A stretch of 35,270 nucleotides of DNA from contig CAISYO010000043.1 in the NCBI GenBank assembly GCA_903889745.1, forward strand, positions 1 through 35,270. The letters are read 5' to 3'. Positions within the stretch are counted from its first letter, which is position 1; each line of letters opens with the position of its first letter. This DNA comes from an uncultured Bacteroidota bacterium (GTDB taxonomy: Bacteria > Bacteroidota > Bacteroidia > Flavobacteriales > Flavobacteriaceae). A program made the position numbers and the translations under genes. The notes under the pieces are model-generated. The model worked only from the letters and a program-made list of their open reading frames with translations, ran no database searches and had not been told where the DNA came from. Shown one piece after another: positions 7,823 to 16,319 of the stretch.

Positions 7823-8671
7823 ATGAATTTTTTAGAAGATAAATGTTTTATTACCGTTAAAGATTTTTCAGTTTCTGGAGAACATTTTTCTTTGTTGTTA
7901 AATGAAGAATACCAAATTTTAAAAACACACCCACAACCTACTTTAGATAAATTAGGTTCCTATTATGAATTTGAAGATTATATTTCGCACACCGATGGAA
8001 AGCGAACATTCTTTGAAAAAATGTATCATTTGGTAAAGCGAAATGCAATTAAAAACAAAGTTAAATTAATTAATACCCATCAACCGTTAAGAGGTAAAAT
8101 TTTAGATATTGGTGCCGGAACCGGAGATTTTCTTCTAGAATGCAAAAACCAAAACTGGGATATTTTAGGAATTGAACCTAACGAAAAAGCAAAAGCTACT
8201 TCAATTGGTAAAGGAATAACCTTTGGAGAAACCATCGAACAATTAGAAAGCAATTCGTTTGATGTAATAACCATGTGGCACGTCTTAGAACATGTTCCCG
8301 ATGTTGAACATCAAGTAGCCGAATTAAAACGATTATTAAAACCTTCAGGAACAATTATTATAGCGGTTCCTAATTTTAAATCATATGATGCGAATTATTA
8401 TAAATCCAATTGGGCGGCTTATGATGTTCCAAGACATTTATGGCATTTCTCTAAAATAGCAATTGAAAAATTATTTGAAAATCAAAACATGAATTTAGCC
8501 GAAGTTAAACCAATGTGGTTTGATAGTTTTTATGTATCCCTTTTATCTGAAAAACACAAAACCGGTAAAATGAATTTTATTTCAGGTTTTTTAATTGGAT
8601 TTGTTTCAAATCTTGTCGGAATTTTTAAAAACGAGTTTTCATCACATATTTACATCTTAAAAAACAAATAA
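7823..8671 (+). CDS. Class I SAM-dependent methyltransferase with remnant N-terminal zinc-ribbon region
   Basis: The protein has 282 residues. Motif I (LDIGAGTGD) lies at about 94-102 and the acidic post-I strand (LGIEPN) at 115-120. MWHVLEHV at 151-158 is followed by the L-K-P-S-G-T strand, as in the Methyltransf_11/23 families (UbiE-like fold). The first 60 residues (K-D-F-S-V-S-G-E, P-Q-P, YYEFEDYISH) resemble the zinc-ribbon module that precedes many sugar- or lipid-modifying methyltransferases, but only one cysteine (Cys8) remains, so metal binding looks lost. The substrate is unknown. The gene stands alone after the heptad element and parS site 3. A 7-of-8 match to the -7 word (CAACTTTG, 7774-7781) overlaps the end of the parS site, which could couple its expression to ParB binding. 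Confidence 0.85.
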   Translation: MNFLEDKCFITVKDFSVSGEHFSLLLNEEYQILKTHPQPTLDKLGSYYEFEDYISHTDGKRTFFEKMYHLVKRNAIKNKVKLINTHQPLRGKILDIGAGTGDFLLECKNQNWDILGIEPNEKAKATSIGKGITFGETIEQLESNSFDVITMWHVLEHVPDVEHQVAELKRLLKPSGTIIIAVPNFKSYDANYYKSNWAAYDVPRHLWHFSKIAIEKLFENQNMNLAEVKPMWFDSFYVSLLSEKHKTGKMNFISGFLIGFVSNLVGIFKNEFSSHIYILKNK

Positions 8672-8908
8672 TCCGCATTTTTAAGCGATTTAAGCGATTT
8701 TTTATATCAAGACAACTTCTGCGCTCAATAAAATTAGTTTTTCGATTTAGGCCAATGTATGAAACTCGGTTTTAATAAACCAAAACTATTATAAACATAT
8801 TTTATTATAGCATTTCTTTATATCGGATTAAAAAATAAAAAACCTACAAATTTGCAACTTGACAACTTATTATTACATTTACAAAAATTTAAAATTATTT
8901 ACACCAAG
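8672..8908. other. AT-rich intergenic region before the OmpH-like gene
   Basis: This 237-bp gap has no supportable gene. It contains a doubled 9-mer TAAGCGATT (8682-8699), an imperfect AT-rich inverted repeat (8786-8810, 10-bp arms with one mismatch) and the candidate promoter at 8851-8881. The AT-rich repeat may be chance. Confidence 0.5.
8851..8881 (+). promoter_or_regulatory. Candidate promoter of the OmpH/Skp-like gene
   Basis: TTTG at 8851-8854 and TACATTTA at 8874-8881 are separated by 19 bp, the usual Bacteroidota -33/-7 arrangement. The -7 word misses the final G of TAnnTTTG. The predicted leader is about 24 bases. Confidence 0.35.
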
Positions 8909-9475
8909 ATGAAAAAAGCCATTTTAATTTTAGGCGTTGCATTAAGCCTTTTTGCTTGTAACAAAAATGAAGGAAAATCAGAAAGTTTTAAAACAGCTTA
9001 TATTGATACCGCAGAGATTTTAGAAAAATATGATAAATTCAAAGCTGAAGATGATAAATTTAAAGTAAAGTCTGAAGAAATGGGTAGACCATTAGAGGCA
9101 AAAGTTAGAGCTTTTCAGGCTGAGGCACAAAGTTTCCGTCAAAATGCACAAGTGAGAGGCCCACAATGGGCACAACAAAAAGGTGCTGAACTTTCTCAAA
9201 GAGAACAACAATTAACAGCAGAGCAAGACGCCCTATTACAACAATTACAACAAGAAGGCAGTGTTTTGAGAGACTCTATTATTAAAGAAGTAAAAGTTTT
9301 TATCAAAGAATATGGTAAAAAGAAGGGGTATGACTATGTTTATGGAACAGGTGATGCCGCTACAATTTTATATGCTAAAGACAGTTATAATATTACGAAA
9401 GACGTTTTAAAAGAGCTGAATGACAATTATAAAGCATCTGATAATAAATCGGAAAAAACAGAAGATAAAAAATAA
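8909..9475 (+). CDS. OmpH/Skp-family periplasmic chaperone-like lipoprotein
   Basis: The 188-residue protein starts at ATG 8909 with a lipoprotein signal peptide (KKAILILGVALSLFAC), with Cys17 as the lipidated residue. The frame is open back to a TTG at 8852, but that would bury the signal peptide, so the later start is used. After the signal come T-A-Y-I-D-T-A-E-I-L and a long Gln/Glu-rich coiled coil (about residues 45-125). The C-terminal part (KKKGYDYVYG, ATILYAKDSYNIT) is the hallmark of the OmpH/Skp family. Skp holds unfolded outer-membrane proteins in the periplasm. In Bacteroidota several paralogues exist and lipidated forms are known, so the exact client is uncertain. A strong terminator follows. 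Confidence 0.85.
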   Translation: MKKAILILGVALSLFACNKNEGKSESFKTAYIDTAEILEKYDKFKAEDDKFKVKSEEMGRPLEAKVRAFQAEAQSFRQNAQVRGPQWAQQKGAELSQREQQLTAEQDALLQQLQQEGSVLRDSIIKEVKVFIKEYGKKKGYDYVYGTGDAATILYAKDSYNITKDVLKELNDNYKASDNKSEKTEDKK

Positions 9476-9479
9476 CATC

Positions 9480-9506
9480 AAGTCCTGAGCAATCAGGACT
9501 TTTTTA
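9480..9506 (+). terminator. Strong Rho-independent terminator after the OmpH-like gene
   Basis: AAGTCCTGA and TCAGGACTT form a perfect 9-bp stem capped by the stable GNRA tetraloop GCAA, followed directly by T residues. Confidence 0.93.
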
Positions 9507-9522
9507 TTTCTAATGGTTTCTC

Positions 9523-9530
9523 TATATTTG
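9523..9530 (+). promoter_or_regulatory. -7 promoter element of the helicase gene (TATATTTG)
   Basis: A perfect TAnnTTTG word 19 bases before the helicase ATG and just after the preceding terminator. The -33 region is T-rich but has no clean TTG. Confidence 0.5.
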
Positions 9531-9549
9531 TTTTTTAAATTTACGCCAC

Positions 9550-11826
9550 ATGGAACCATTATCAGCCGCCGCACATTACACCCTGCGATTTATTAATCAA
9601 ACGAATAAATCGATCTTTCTCACCGGTAAAGCAGGAACCGGAAAAACCACACTTCTTAAAGAAATTATTGCTACAACACACAAAAATACAGTGGTTGTTG
9701 CGCCTACTGGCATAGCCGCCTTAAACGCAAATGGCGTTACAATTCATTCGATGTTTCAGCTGCCTTTTGCTGCTTTTATCCCCGATAATAAGCAACTTCC
9801 GCATTTTTCAGATACTGTAAAATTTGAGAATCGCGATTCGTTAGGCCGTCATTTTAAGATGAACAATGTAAAACGTTCCGTAATTCGAAATATGGAATTG
9901 TTGATTATTGATGAAGTTTCAATGCTTCGCGCCGATGTATTAGATGCCATTGACTTTATGATGCGAAAAGTACGAAGAAACGAACGGCCTTTTGGCGGAA
10001 CACAAGTGCTTTTTATAGGCGATTTACTACAATTGCCACCCGTCGTAAAAAATGAAGAGTGGGAAATGCTAAAGAAGTATTACCGAGGAATGTTCTTTTT
10101 CCATTCGCATATTATGCAACAATATCCGCCATTGTATATTGAATTGGATAAGATTTTCCGTCAAACGGATTCAGAATTTATTGCTGTTTTAAACAATTTA
10201 AGACTTAATAAAATTACTTCCGATGATGTGCAACTTCTTAATCAGTTTGTGCAGCCAAAATTTGATCTTAAAAGTAATAAAGGATACATTATACTTACTA
10301 CGCATAACGCTAAAGCAGATACTATAAACGCTCAGTCATTACAAGATTTAGAAGGGAAACAATTCACCTATTTACCTGAAATTACGGATGATTTTCCCGA
10401 AAAAATATTTCCATTAGACGAGCAATTACAATTAAAAGTTGGCGCTCAAGTCATGTTTGTTAAAAATGATTTGAATTTTGAAAAGCAGTTTTACAATGGT
10501 AAAATGGGCGTAATCAAATCGTTAACAGAAAAGGAAATTTTTGTTCATTTTCCTGAAGAAAACAAGACCATCGAAGTAGAACGATACGAATGGCAAAACA
10601 TTCGATATAAAGTCAATGAAAACACTAAAGAAATCGAAGAAGAAATCATCGGAACTTTTGTCCATTATCCTATTAAATTAGCATGGGCGATTACGGTGCA
10701 CAAAAGCCAAGGCCTAACATTTGACAAAGCAGCACTCGATGTGTCGCAAGTTTTCGCGCCCGGTCAAGCCTATGTTGCTCTTTCGCGTTTACGTTCGTTA
10801 AAAGGACTAATTTTGCTTTCTCCGTTGCAAATGAACGGAATTTCTAGCGATGCAGAAGTGCTCAATTATGCAGAAAACAAAGCTTCTGAAGAAATCTTAC
10901 AACATTCATTGGCCAAAGAAACACAAGTTTTTTGGTTAAATACGCTTATTAATGCATTCGATTTCAAAGAGTTAGTACAAGAATGGCGCAATCATTTGTT
11001 TAGTTATAATACCGAAGCGCCAAAATCTCCAAAAACAAAGCATAACGATTGGGCAAAAAATCAGAATGATAAAATTGCTGAAATTTTAGAACCATCTGGA
11101 AAATTTATGTCACAATTACATACTATTTTTTCTGATGAAAATCTCGATATAAACTTTGTAAAAGAGCGATGCGATGCAGCTTATCAGTATTTTTTTAAAA
11201 CATTAGATTGCGTTGCCGAAGAATTACTGTTAAAGATTGAAGAAGTAAAACGCATCAAAAAAGTAAAGGCTTTTTATGATGAATTATTGGTGTTAGAAGA
11301 ACTTCAAATCAAATCGATTTTACAACTTAAAAAGACAAAATTACTCACAAATATCATCGTCGAAGGAAAGGAAATTTCAAAGAAAAATTTAATTTCGGAA
11401 GACATGAATACGTATAAATTAAATAAGTTAGTAGTTGTGGCTGAACGTTTTAGAATTTCTCATGCCGCTTTAGTGGAAGATGACGAAGAGGTTTCCTATT
11501 ACACCGATTCGAAGAAGAAAAAAATAAAAGAGCCGAAAAAATCTACCTACGAAGACACCTTGGAATTGTGGAAACAAAACTTATCTATTTATGAAATTGC
11601 AAAACAACGAAAGCTAACACCACAAACGATTTACAACCATTTCGCAAAGTTAATTCAAATGGAAATCGTGCAACTTTCAGACATTTTACCTGAAGATAAA
11701 ATTTCAGATTTAAGAGCGGCTTTTAAAGCTTTTAAAGGTGAAAGTTTAGGTGATTTAAAGGAAATTCACGGGGATAAATTTTCTTGGGACGAGTTAAAAT
11801 TGTATAAAGCGAGTTTAAACAATTAA
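9550..11826 (+). CDS. PIF1/RecD2-like superfamily 1 helicase with C-terminal helix-turn-helix
   Basis: A 758-residue ATP-dependent DNA helicase. Walker A GKAGTGKTT is at 26-34 and Walker B LIIDEVSML at about 118-126. The SF1B motif AWAITVHKSQGLTF (about 378) is followed by YVALSRLRSL, as in PIF1 and RecD2. The region after about 450 is helical and ends in a helix-turn-helix-like segment (LSIYEIAKQRKLTPQTIYNHF, about 678-698), similar to the HTH at the end of RecQ/YpbB-type proteins. PIF1 helicases unwind forked DNA, G-quadruplexes and R-loops; the tail probably targets DNA, which is inference. The gene ends convergently with the DoxX-like gene, the two stop codons overlapping by 4 bp with no terminator between them. 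Confidence 0.9.
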   Translation: MEPLSAAAHYTLRFINQTNKSIFLTGKAGTGKTTLLKEIIATTHKNTVVVAPTGIAALNANGVTIHSMFQLPFAAFIPDNKQLPHFSDTVKFENRDSLGRHFKMNNVKRSVIRNMELLIIDEVSMLRADVLDAIDFMMRKVRRNERPFGGTQVLFIGDLLQLPPVVKNEEWEMLKKYYRGMFFFHSHIMQQYPPLYIELDKIFRQTDSEFIAVLNNLRLNKITSDDVQLLNQFVQPKFDLKSNKGYIILTTHNAKADTINAQSLQDLEGKQFTYLPEITDDFPEKIFPLDEQLQLKVGAQVMFVKNDLNFEKQFYNGKMGVIKSLTEKEIFVHFPEENKTIEVERYEWQNIRYKVNENTKEIEEEIIGTFVHYPIKLAWAITVHKSQGLTFDKAALDVSQVFAPGQAYVALSRLRSLKGLILLSPLQMNGISSDAEVLNYAENKASEEILQHSLAKETQVFWLNTLINAFDFKELVQEWRNHLFSYNTEAPKSPKTKHNDWAKNQNDKIAEILEPSGKFMSQLHTIFSDENLDINFVKERCDAAYQYFFKTLDCVAEELLLKIEEVKRIKKVKAFYDELLVLEELQIKSILQLKKTKLLTNIIVEGKEISKKNLISEDMNTYKLNKLVVVAERFRISHAALVEDDEEVSYYTDSKKKKIKEPKKSTYEDTLELWKQNLSIYEIAKQRKLTPQTIYNHFAKLIQMEIVQLSDILPEDKISDLRAAFKAFKGESLGDLKEIHGDKFSWDELKLYKASLNN

Positions 11827-12212
11827 CTCAATAAAAATACCGCTAAAACAGCCGGAATAAAGTATATCACAATAGTTCTTGCACCATCATAATCTTTGGC
11901 TAAACGTTGTCCAAAAAGTAACAATAGTAACGTAACACACGAAACGATTGCGCCATAATATCCCAACCCTTTTGTAACGGGTTGTTGCACAAAAAGCTGA
12001 ATGATTCCAGAAACGCATAAAACACCAGCAACAATTTCTAAAAGAAGGACAATCATTAACGCTTGTGGAACTTGTTTGGCTAAAATGGTAGTTGCAAAAT
12101 GACTTTTTAGCCATTCAACGTTTCCTTTCCAGTCTTTAATTTTATCATAACCAGACTGTAAAAAAGTAATTGCTAATAAGGCCAAGACTAAAATAGGCGC
12201 AGCATCTGTCAT
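11823..12212 (-). CDS. DoxX-like integral membrane protein
   Basis: The 129-residue, highly hydrophobic product has about four membrane segments (near 6-18, 48-70, 82-100, 112-128). Between the first two lies the G-Y-D-K-I-x-D-W segment typical of DoxX/SURF4-like small membrane proteins. Members have been linked to quinone or thiol redox processes, but the role of this one is unknown. It starts 2 bp after the holB stop, so it is co-transcribed with, and probably translationally coupled to, holB. Confidence 0.75.
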   Translation of the reverse strand: MTDAAPILVLALLAITFLQSGYDKIKDWKGNVEWLKSHFATTILAKQVPQALMIVLLLEIVAGVLCVSGIIQLFVQQPVTKGLGYYGAIVSCVTLLLLLFGQRLAKDYDGARTIVIYFIPAVLAVFLLS

Positions 12213-12214
12213 AA

Positions 12215-13366
12215 TTAAGTGTTTTTATGAATTAATCGAGTTAATTTTATAGATAAATCAGTTAAAATAATTTTACTATTTCCATTTCTTTCAATGTGGT
12301 AAATAGCATCTTCTAATTCTTTGTAAATATCGTTAATATTTGCACCATTTACAAACGGAGCAAATTTTTCCAATTCAAATTTTGGCACGTTTGTTTCCAA
12401 GAAAACCAAATCGTTTGCCTGATAATTAAGCAACAAAGCTTGTCTAAAGAAGTGTATGCAATAGTATAAAAATTGTTTTTGCGTTTCTCTTCCGGTAGTA
12501 GCAATATTTTCACTCCAAGCAATTAAATCGTTAATGGCAGCGGCATTTCCTTTTGCTCTAAAAGCGCTTCTCACCCACTCTACAAACCATTCGTCAAACG
12601 GAAATTCATCGTCTTCTTTTCTAAGAATATGCAATGCTTTATTGTAATTTCCTTCGCTTTGATGTGCAATTTTTTTAGCCACTTGTGGATCGCAATTTTC
12701 ACGAGAAACTAATGCTTCAGCAATAACACTTTCGCTTAAGCCAATAAAATCAATTACTTGACAACGCGATAAAATCGTTTGCAACATATCGCTAGTGTTT
12801 TCAGAAATTAATATAAAAACCGTTTTAGCAGGCGGTTCTTCGAGTAATTTTAGCAATTTATTTGCCGATGGACCATTCATTTTATCGGCCATCCAAATTA
12901 TCATCACTTTGTACCCACCTTCGTAGGCCTTTAAAGCTAATTTTTTATTGATTTCTGTAGCTTCATCAACACTAATTAATCCTTGTTTATTTTGAATGCC
13001 TAAATTTCGTAACCAATCAAATAAACTTCCATAGGGTGACTCGGTTAAAAATTGGCGCCATTCAACCATAAAATGATCGCTTACGGGGTGACTTTTTACA
13101 TCATCAGTAGTAGCAACCGGAAACACAAAGTGTAAATCGGGATGTGAAAAATGTTCAAATTTTAGATTACAAACGGTGTTATCGCCACTATTTTCGCCAC
13201 CAACATTGCCACACAAAATATATTGCGCATAGGCAATAGCCATTGGTAACGTGCCAGAACCCTCGGGACCCACAAACAATTGAGCATGCGGAATTCTTCC
13301 TGCCTCAGCACTTTTTGTGAGATGGTTTTTAATGTGGTCTTGACCTAAAATTTCCTTAAAAAGCAT
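12215..13366 (-). CDS. holB: DNA polymerase III delta' subunit (clamp loader)
   Basis: AAA+ clamp-loader subunit that, with DnaX and delta, loads the beta clamp on primed DNA. The 383-residue protein begins F-K-E-I-L-G-Q and has PHAQLFVGPEGSG at the P-loop position, lacking the Lys-Ser/Thr of a working Walker A (residues 33-41). ANKLLKLLEEPP is at 168-179 and the SRC arginine-finger motif at 200-202. A non-ATP-binding delta' with an SRC motif is the norm. The zinc module seen in E. coli appears reduced: only Cys52 and Cys66 lie in that region. The gene is divergent from pgk. Its -7 word ends 4 bases before the ATG, so the transcript may be leaderless. Confidence 0.93.
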   Translation of the reverse strand: MLFKEILGQDHIKNHLTKSAEAGRIPHAQLFVGPEGSGTLPMAIAYAQYILCGNVGGENSGDNTVCNLKFEHFSHPDLHFVFPVATTDDVKSHPVSDHFMVEWRQFLTESPYGSLFDWLRNLGIQNKQGLISVDEATEINKKLALKAYEGGYKVMIIWMADKMNGPSANKLLKLLEEPPAKTVFILISENTSDMLQTILSRCQVIDFIGLSESVIAEALVSRENCDPQVAKKIAHQSEGNYNKALHILRKEDDEFPFDEWFVEWVRSAFRAKGNAAAINDLIAWSENIATTGRETQKQFLYYCIHFFRQALLLNYQANDLVFLETNVPKFELEKFAPFVNGANINDIYKELEDAIYHIERNGNSKIILTDLSIKLTRLIHKNT

Positions 13367-13370
13367 ACAA

Positions 13371-13378
13371 CAAACCTA
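13371..13378 (-). promoter_or_regulatory. -7 promoter element of holB (TAGGTTTG) almost abutting the ATG
   Basis: A perfect TAnnTTTG word on the minus strand, with only 4 bases (TTGT) between its final G and the holB ATG. The start of transcription would fall at or next to the start codon. Confidence 0.5.
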
Positions 13379-13487
13379 ATCAAAATTTCCTGAATTGTAA
13401 ACGAATCCATATAAAAAATCAAAATAGGAAAGTTTTAAAAAATTACTAAATATCATTATTCGTACAAAGATTTAGAATACAATAAAT

Positions 13488-13495
13488 TATATTTG
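13488..13495 (+). promoter_or_regulatory. -7 promoter element of pgk (TATATTTG)
   Basis: A perfect TAnnTTTG word 28 bases before the pgk ATG, predicting a leader of about 25 bases. No clear TTG is seen at -33. Confidence 0.5.
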
Positions 13496-13523
13496 CATTC
13501 TTCGAAACAATAAAACCAATAAA

Positions 13524-14711
13524 ATGAAAACACTTAACGACTTCAATTTCAATAACAAAAAAGCTATTATTAGAGTAGATTTTAATGTTCCTTTAGACGA
13601 AAATTTTAAAGTAACCGATGCCACTCGAATTGAAGCTGCAAAACCTACCATTGATAAAATATTGAAAGACGGGGGAAGTGTTATTTTAATGAGTCACTTG
13701 GGAAGACCAAAAGGTGTTGAATCTAACTATTCGTTGCAACACATTGTTGCTAAAACCGAAGAAATTATGGGCCAAAAAGTTCATTTTGCTTCAGATTGTA
13801 TTGGTGAAACGGCAGAAACTGCTGCTAAAAACTTGCAGCCTGGCGAAATTTTATTGTTAGAAAACTTGCGTTTTTATCCTGAAGAAGAAAAGGGTGATGT
13901 AGCATTTTCAAAAAAATTAGCTGCGTTAGGCGATATTTATGTCAATGATGCTTTTGGAACAGCGCATAGAGCTCATGCTTCCACAACAATTATTGCTCAA
14001 TTTTTTCAAGGTGCAAAATGTTTTGGTTATTTATTAGCTAAAGAAATTGAAAGCATTGAAAAAGTATTAAAAAATTCAGAAAAACCAGTAGTTGCTATTT
14101 TAGGAGGTAGTAAAGTTTCTTCAAAAATAACGGTAATTGAAAATATTTTAGACAAAGTAAACCACATGATTATTGGTGGCGGAATGACCTTTACGTTTGT
14201 AAAAGCTTTAGGCGGAAAGATTGGTGATTCTATTTGTGAAGATGATAAATTAGATTTGGCCATCGAAATTTTAAAACAAGCCAAAGCAAAAGGCGTTCAA
14301 ATTCATATTCCAGTTGATGTTGTGGCAGCCGATGCCTTTTCTAATAACGCAAACACGCAAATAGTAGATGTAAATCACATTCCTGATGGTTGGCAAGGAT
14401 TAGATGCCGGGCCAAAATCATTAGCTATTTTTAGACGTATTATTTTAGATTCAAAAACGATACTTTGGAACGGACCATTAGGTGTTTTTGAAATGGATAA
14501 TTTTTCAAAAGGAACAATTGCTTTAGGCGAATATATTGCAGAATCTACTGCAAATGGCGCTTTTTCGTTAGTTGGTGGAGGTGACAGTGTTTCCGCAGTG
14601 AAGCAATTTGGGTTGGAGCCAAAAATGAGTTATGTGTCAACAGGCGGAGGCGCAATGTTAGAAATGTTAGAAGGTAGAACGTTGCCAGGAATTGCCGCAA
14701 TTTTAGAATAA
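13524..14711 (+). CDS. pgk: Phosphoglycerate kinase
   Basis: Glycolytic enzyme that transfers phosphate from 1,3-bisphosphoglycerate to ADP, giving 3-phosphoglycerate and ATP. The 395-residue protein has the substrate-binding RVDFNVP at 17-23 and the basic-patch segment MSHLGRPKG. It also has the [13 protein letters not shown] loop, the [11 protein letters not shown] nucleotide-site block and the glycine-rich GGGDSVSAV near the C-terminus. The length is normal for bacteria. It is transcribed from its own promoter, divergently from holB. The mltD-like gene follows after 59 bp without a visible terminator. Confidence 0.98.
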   Translation: MKTLNDFNFNNKKAIIRVDFNVPLDENFKVTDATRIEAAKPTIDKILKDGGSVILMSHLGRPKGVESNYSLQHIVAKTEEIMGQKVHFASDCIGETAETAAKNLQPGEILLLENLRFYPEEEKGDVAFSKKLAALGDIYVNDAFGTAHRAHASTTIIAQFFQGAKCFGYLLAKEIESIEKVLKNSEKPVVAILGGSKVSSKITVIENILDKVNHMIIGGGMTFTFVKALGGKIGDSICEDDKLDLAIEILKQAKAKGVQIHIPVDVVAADAFSNNANTQIVDVNHIPDGWQGLDAGPKSLAIFRRIILDSKTILWNGPLGVFEMDNFSKGTIALGEYIAESTANGAFSLVGGGDSVSAVKQFGLEPKMSYVSTGGGAMLEMLEGRTLPGIAAILE

Positions 14712-14770
14712 TAACAATAAAATCCTGATAATTAAGTTATTAGTTTTATCGCCCCAAAAACAAAACAATA

Positions 14771-16309
14771 ATGAAAAAATCAATCCTACAGGTTATGTTG
14801 TTGCTCTCGCTTTACAGCTTTGGGCAAGAACATGCAGAAAGAGAAATAAATATACAATTACCTAAAGTTTCTTACCTAGATTCGTTAAAGGCTACTTTCA
14901 TTAATCATAGTACGAGTAATTGTATCGATGAACGATGGGTGGCAGAATTAGCTAATGTTGAGTTGTCTGAAAATATGTTTTCGGATATTACAGAGATTAA
15001 TTATGATACCGAAGTTAGCTATAGTTTGTCTTCTGAAGTGGTCAAGAAACGATTAGCAAAATTAGATGCCAGATCGCCTTTTAATATCGAATATAATCCG
15101 GCATTAGAGAACACCATAAAAGCCTTTTTAAAGAACAGAACCAAAGCCTTCGAACGCTTAATGGCAATTTCTGAATTCTATTTTCCAATGTTTGAAGAAC
15201 ACTTGGCAAAATACAACATCCCAATGGAATTGAAGTATTTAGCTATTGTTGAATCGGCATTAAACCCTAGAGCAAAATCGAGAGTAGGCGCATCTGGTTT
15301 GTGGCAATTTATGTATCCTACCGGAAAACAGTATAATTTAGAAGTGAATTCCTATGTTGACGAACGCTATGATCCGTTAAAAGCAACCGAAGCGGCTTGT
15401 CAATATTTATCGAGTTTGTATGAAATTTTTGGCGATTGGAGTTTAGTCTTAGCGTCGTATAATGCTGGCCCGGGAAATGTTTCAAAAGCCATCCGAAGAT
15501 CGGGCGGAAGCCAAAATTATTGGAATATTCGAAAAAACTTACCACGTGAAACCGCAAATTATGTTCCGGCATTTTTAGCCACGATGTACATTTATGAGTT
15601 TAGAAAAGAACACGGATTGCAACCTAAAAAAGCAACGTTAACGTATTTTGAAACCGATACCATCCAAATCAAAAGACAGATGTCGTTTAAGCAAATATCA
15701 GAATTATTAGATATTCCGGTACAACAATTAGAATTTTTAAATCCAATTTATAAGCTAAATGTCATTCCGTATGAACTAGAAAAACCACATTTTTTACGTT
15801 TACCGAAAAACAAAATGGGGCTATTCGTATCAAATGAAGATAAAGTATATGCTTATTTAGATTATTTAGAATCGCAGAAAGAGAAAACAAAAATTGAAAT
15901 CAATCCTGCCGTTTCAAAAGACTCTTTGGCTTCAAATCAGCATGAAAAAGAGATTGGCTTAGAGATGACAGAAGGCAAAATACGTTTTTACACGGTTAAA
16001 TCGGGTGATAACTTAATGAAAATCGCTCAAAAACAAGGGGTTCAACTTTCCGATTTAAAAAAATGGAATAACTTAAAATCGAATGCTATTTTTTCGGGTC
16101 AAAAATTAAAAATACAATCCAATTTAAAAGAAACCTCACAGCCAGAAACTCCAACCAAGAAATCGGAATTTTATACCGTTCAAAAAGGGGATACCTTATA
16201 TATCATTTCAAAAAATCATCCCGGAGTCTCGGTAGAAGATTTAAAAAAATGGAACACAATTTGTGACGATGCCATTCAACCCGGAATGAAGTTAAAAATT
16301 AACGAGTAA
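14771..16309 (+). CDS. MltD-like lytic transglycosylase with two LysM domains
   Basis: A secreted murein hydrolase of 512 residues. The signal peptide ends near SFGQ (residue 19). The SLT/GH23 catalytic domain spans about 125-270, with the catalytic glutamate in AIVESALNP (Glu161), the GASGLWQFM block at 173-181 and ASYNAGPGNV at 228-237. Two LysM peptidoglycan-binding repeats follow at about 405-450 and 465-510, each with the YTVxxGD start. The family cleaves the MurNAc-GlcNAc bond to form 1,6-anhydro ends, for wall remodelling. There is no lipobox, unlike E. coli MltD. It is followed 10 bp later by the DUF4837 lipoprotein gene, which suggests a shared envelope operon. Confidence 0.93.
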   Translation: MKKSILQVMLLLSLYSFGQEHAEREINIQLPKVSYLDSLKATFINHSTSNCIDERWVAELANVELSENMFSDITEINYDTEVSYSLSSEVVKKRLAKLDARSPFNIEYNPALENTIKAFLKNRTKAFERLMAISEFYFPMFEEHLAKYNIPMELKYLAIVESALNPRAKSRVGASGLWQFMYPTGKQYNLEVNSYVDERYDPLKATEAACQYLSSLYEIFGDWSLVLASYNAGPGNVSKAIRRSGGSQNYWNIRKNLPRETANYVPAFLATMYIYEFRKEHGLQPKKATLTYFETDTIQIKRQMSFKQISELLDIPVQQLEFLNPIYKLNVIPYELEKPHFLRLPKNKMGLFVSNEDKVYAYLDYLESQKEKTKIEINPAVSKDSLASNQHEKEIGLEMTEGKIRFYTVKSGDNLMKIAQKQGVQLSDLKKWNNLKSNAIFSGQKLKIQSNLKETSQPETPTKKSEFYTVQKGDTLYIISKNHPGVSVEDLKKWNTICDDAIQPGMKLKINE

Positions 16310-16319
16310 AACCAAATTA

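Noticed and set aside
8786-8810. AT-rich inverted repeat as an operator
   Set aside because: Only A and T in most positions and one mismatch; easily chance in such composition.
13247-13270. Broken Walker A motif in HolB as a sign of a defective clamp loader
   Set aside because: Delta' subunits normally lack a working P-loop; the SRC motif is intact.
15534-15549. A further CACGTGAAAC word resembling parS in the mltD-like gene
   Set aside because: Only one half-site matches (11 of 16 bases); coding constraint explains it.
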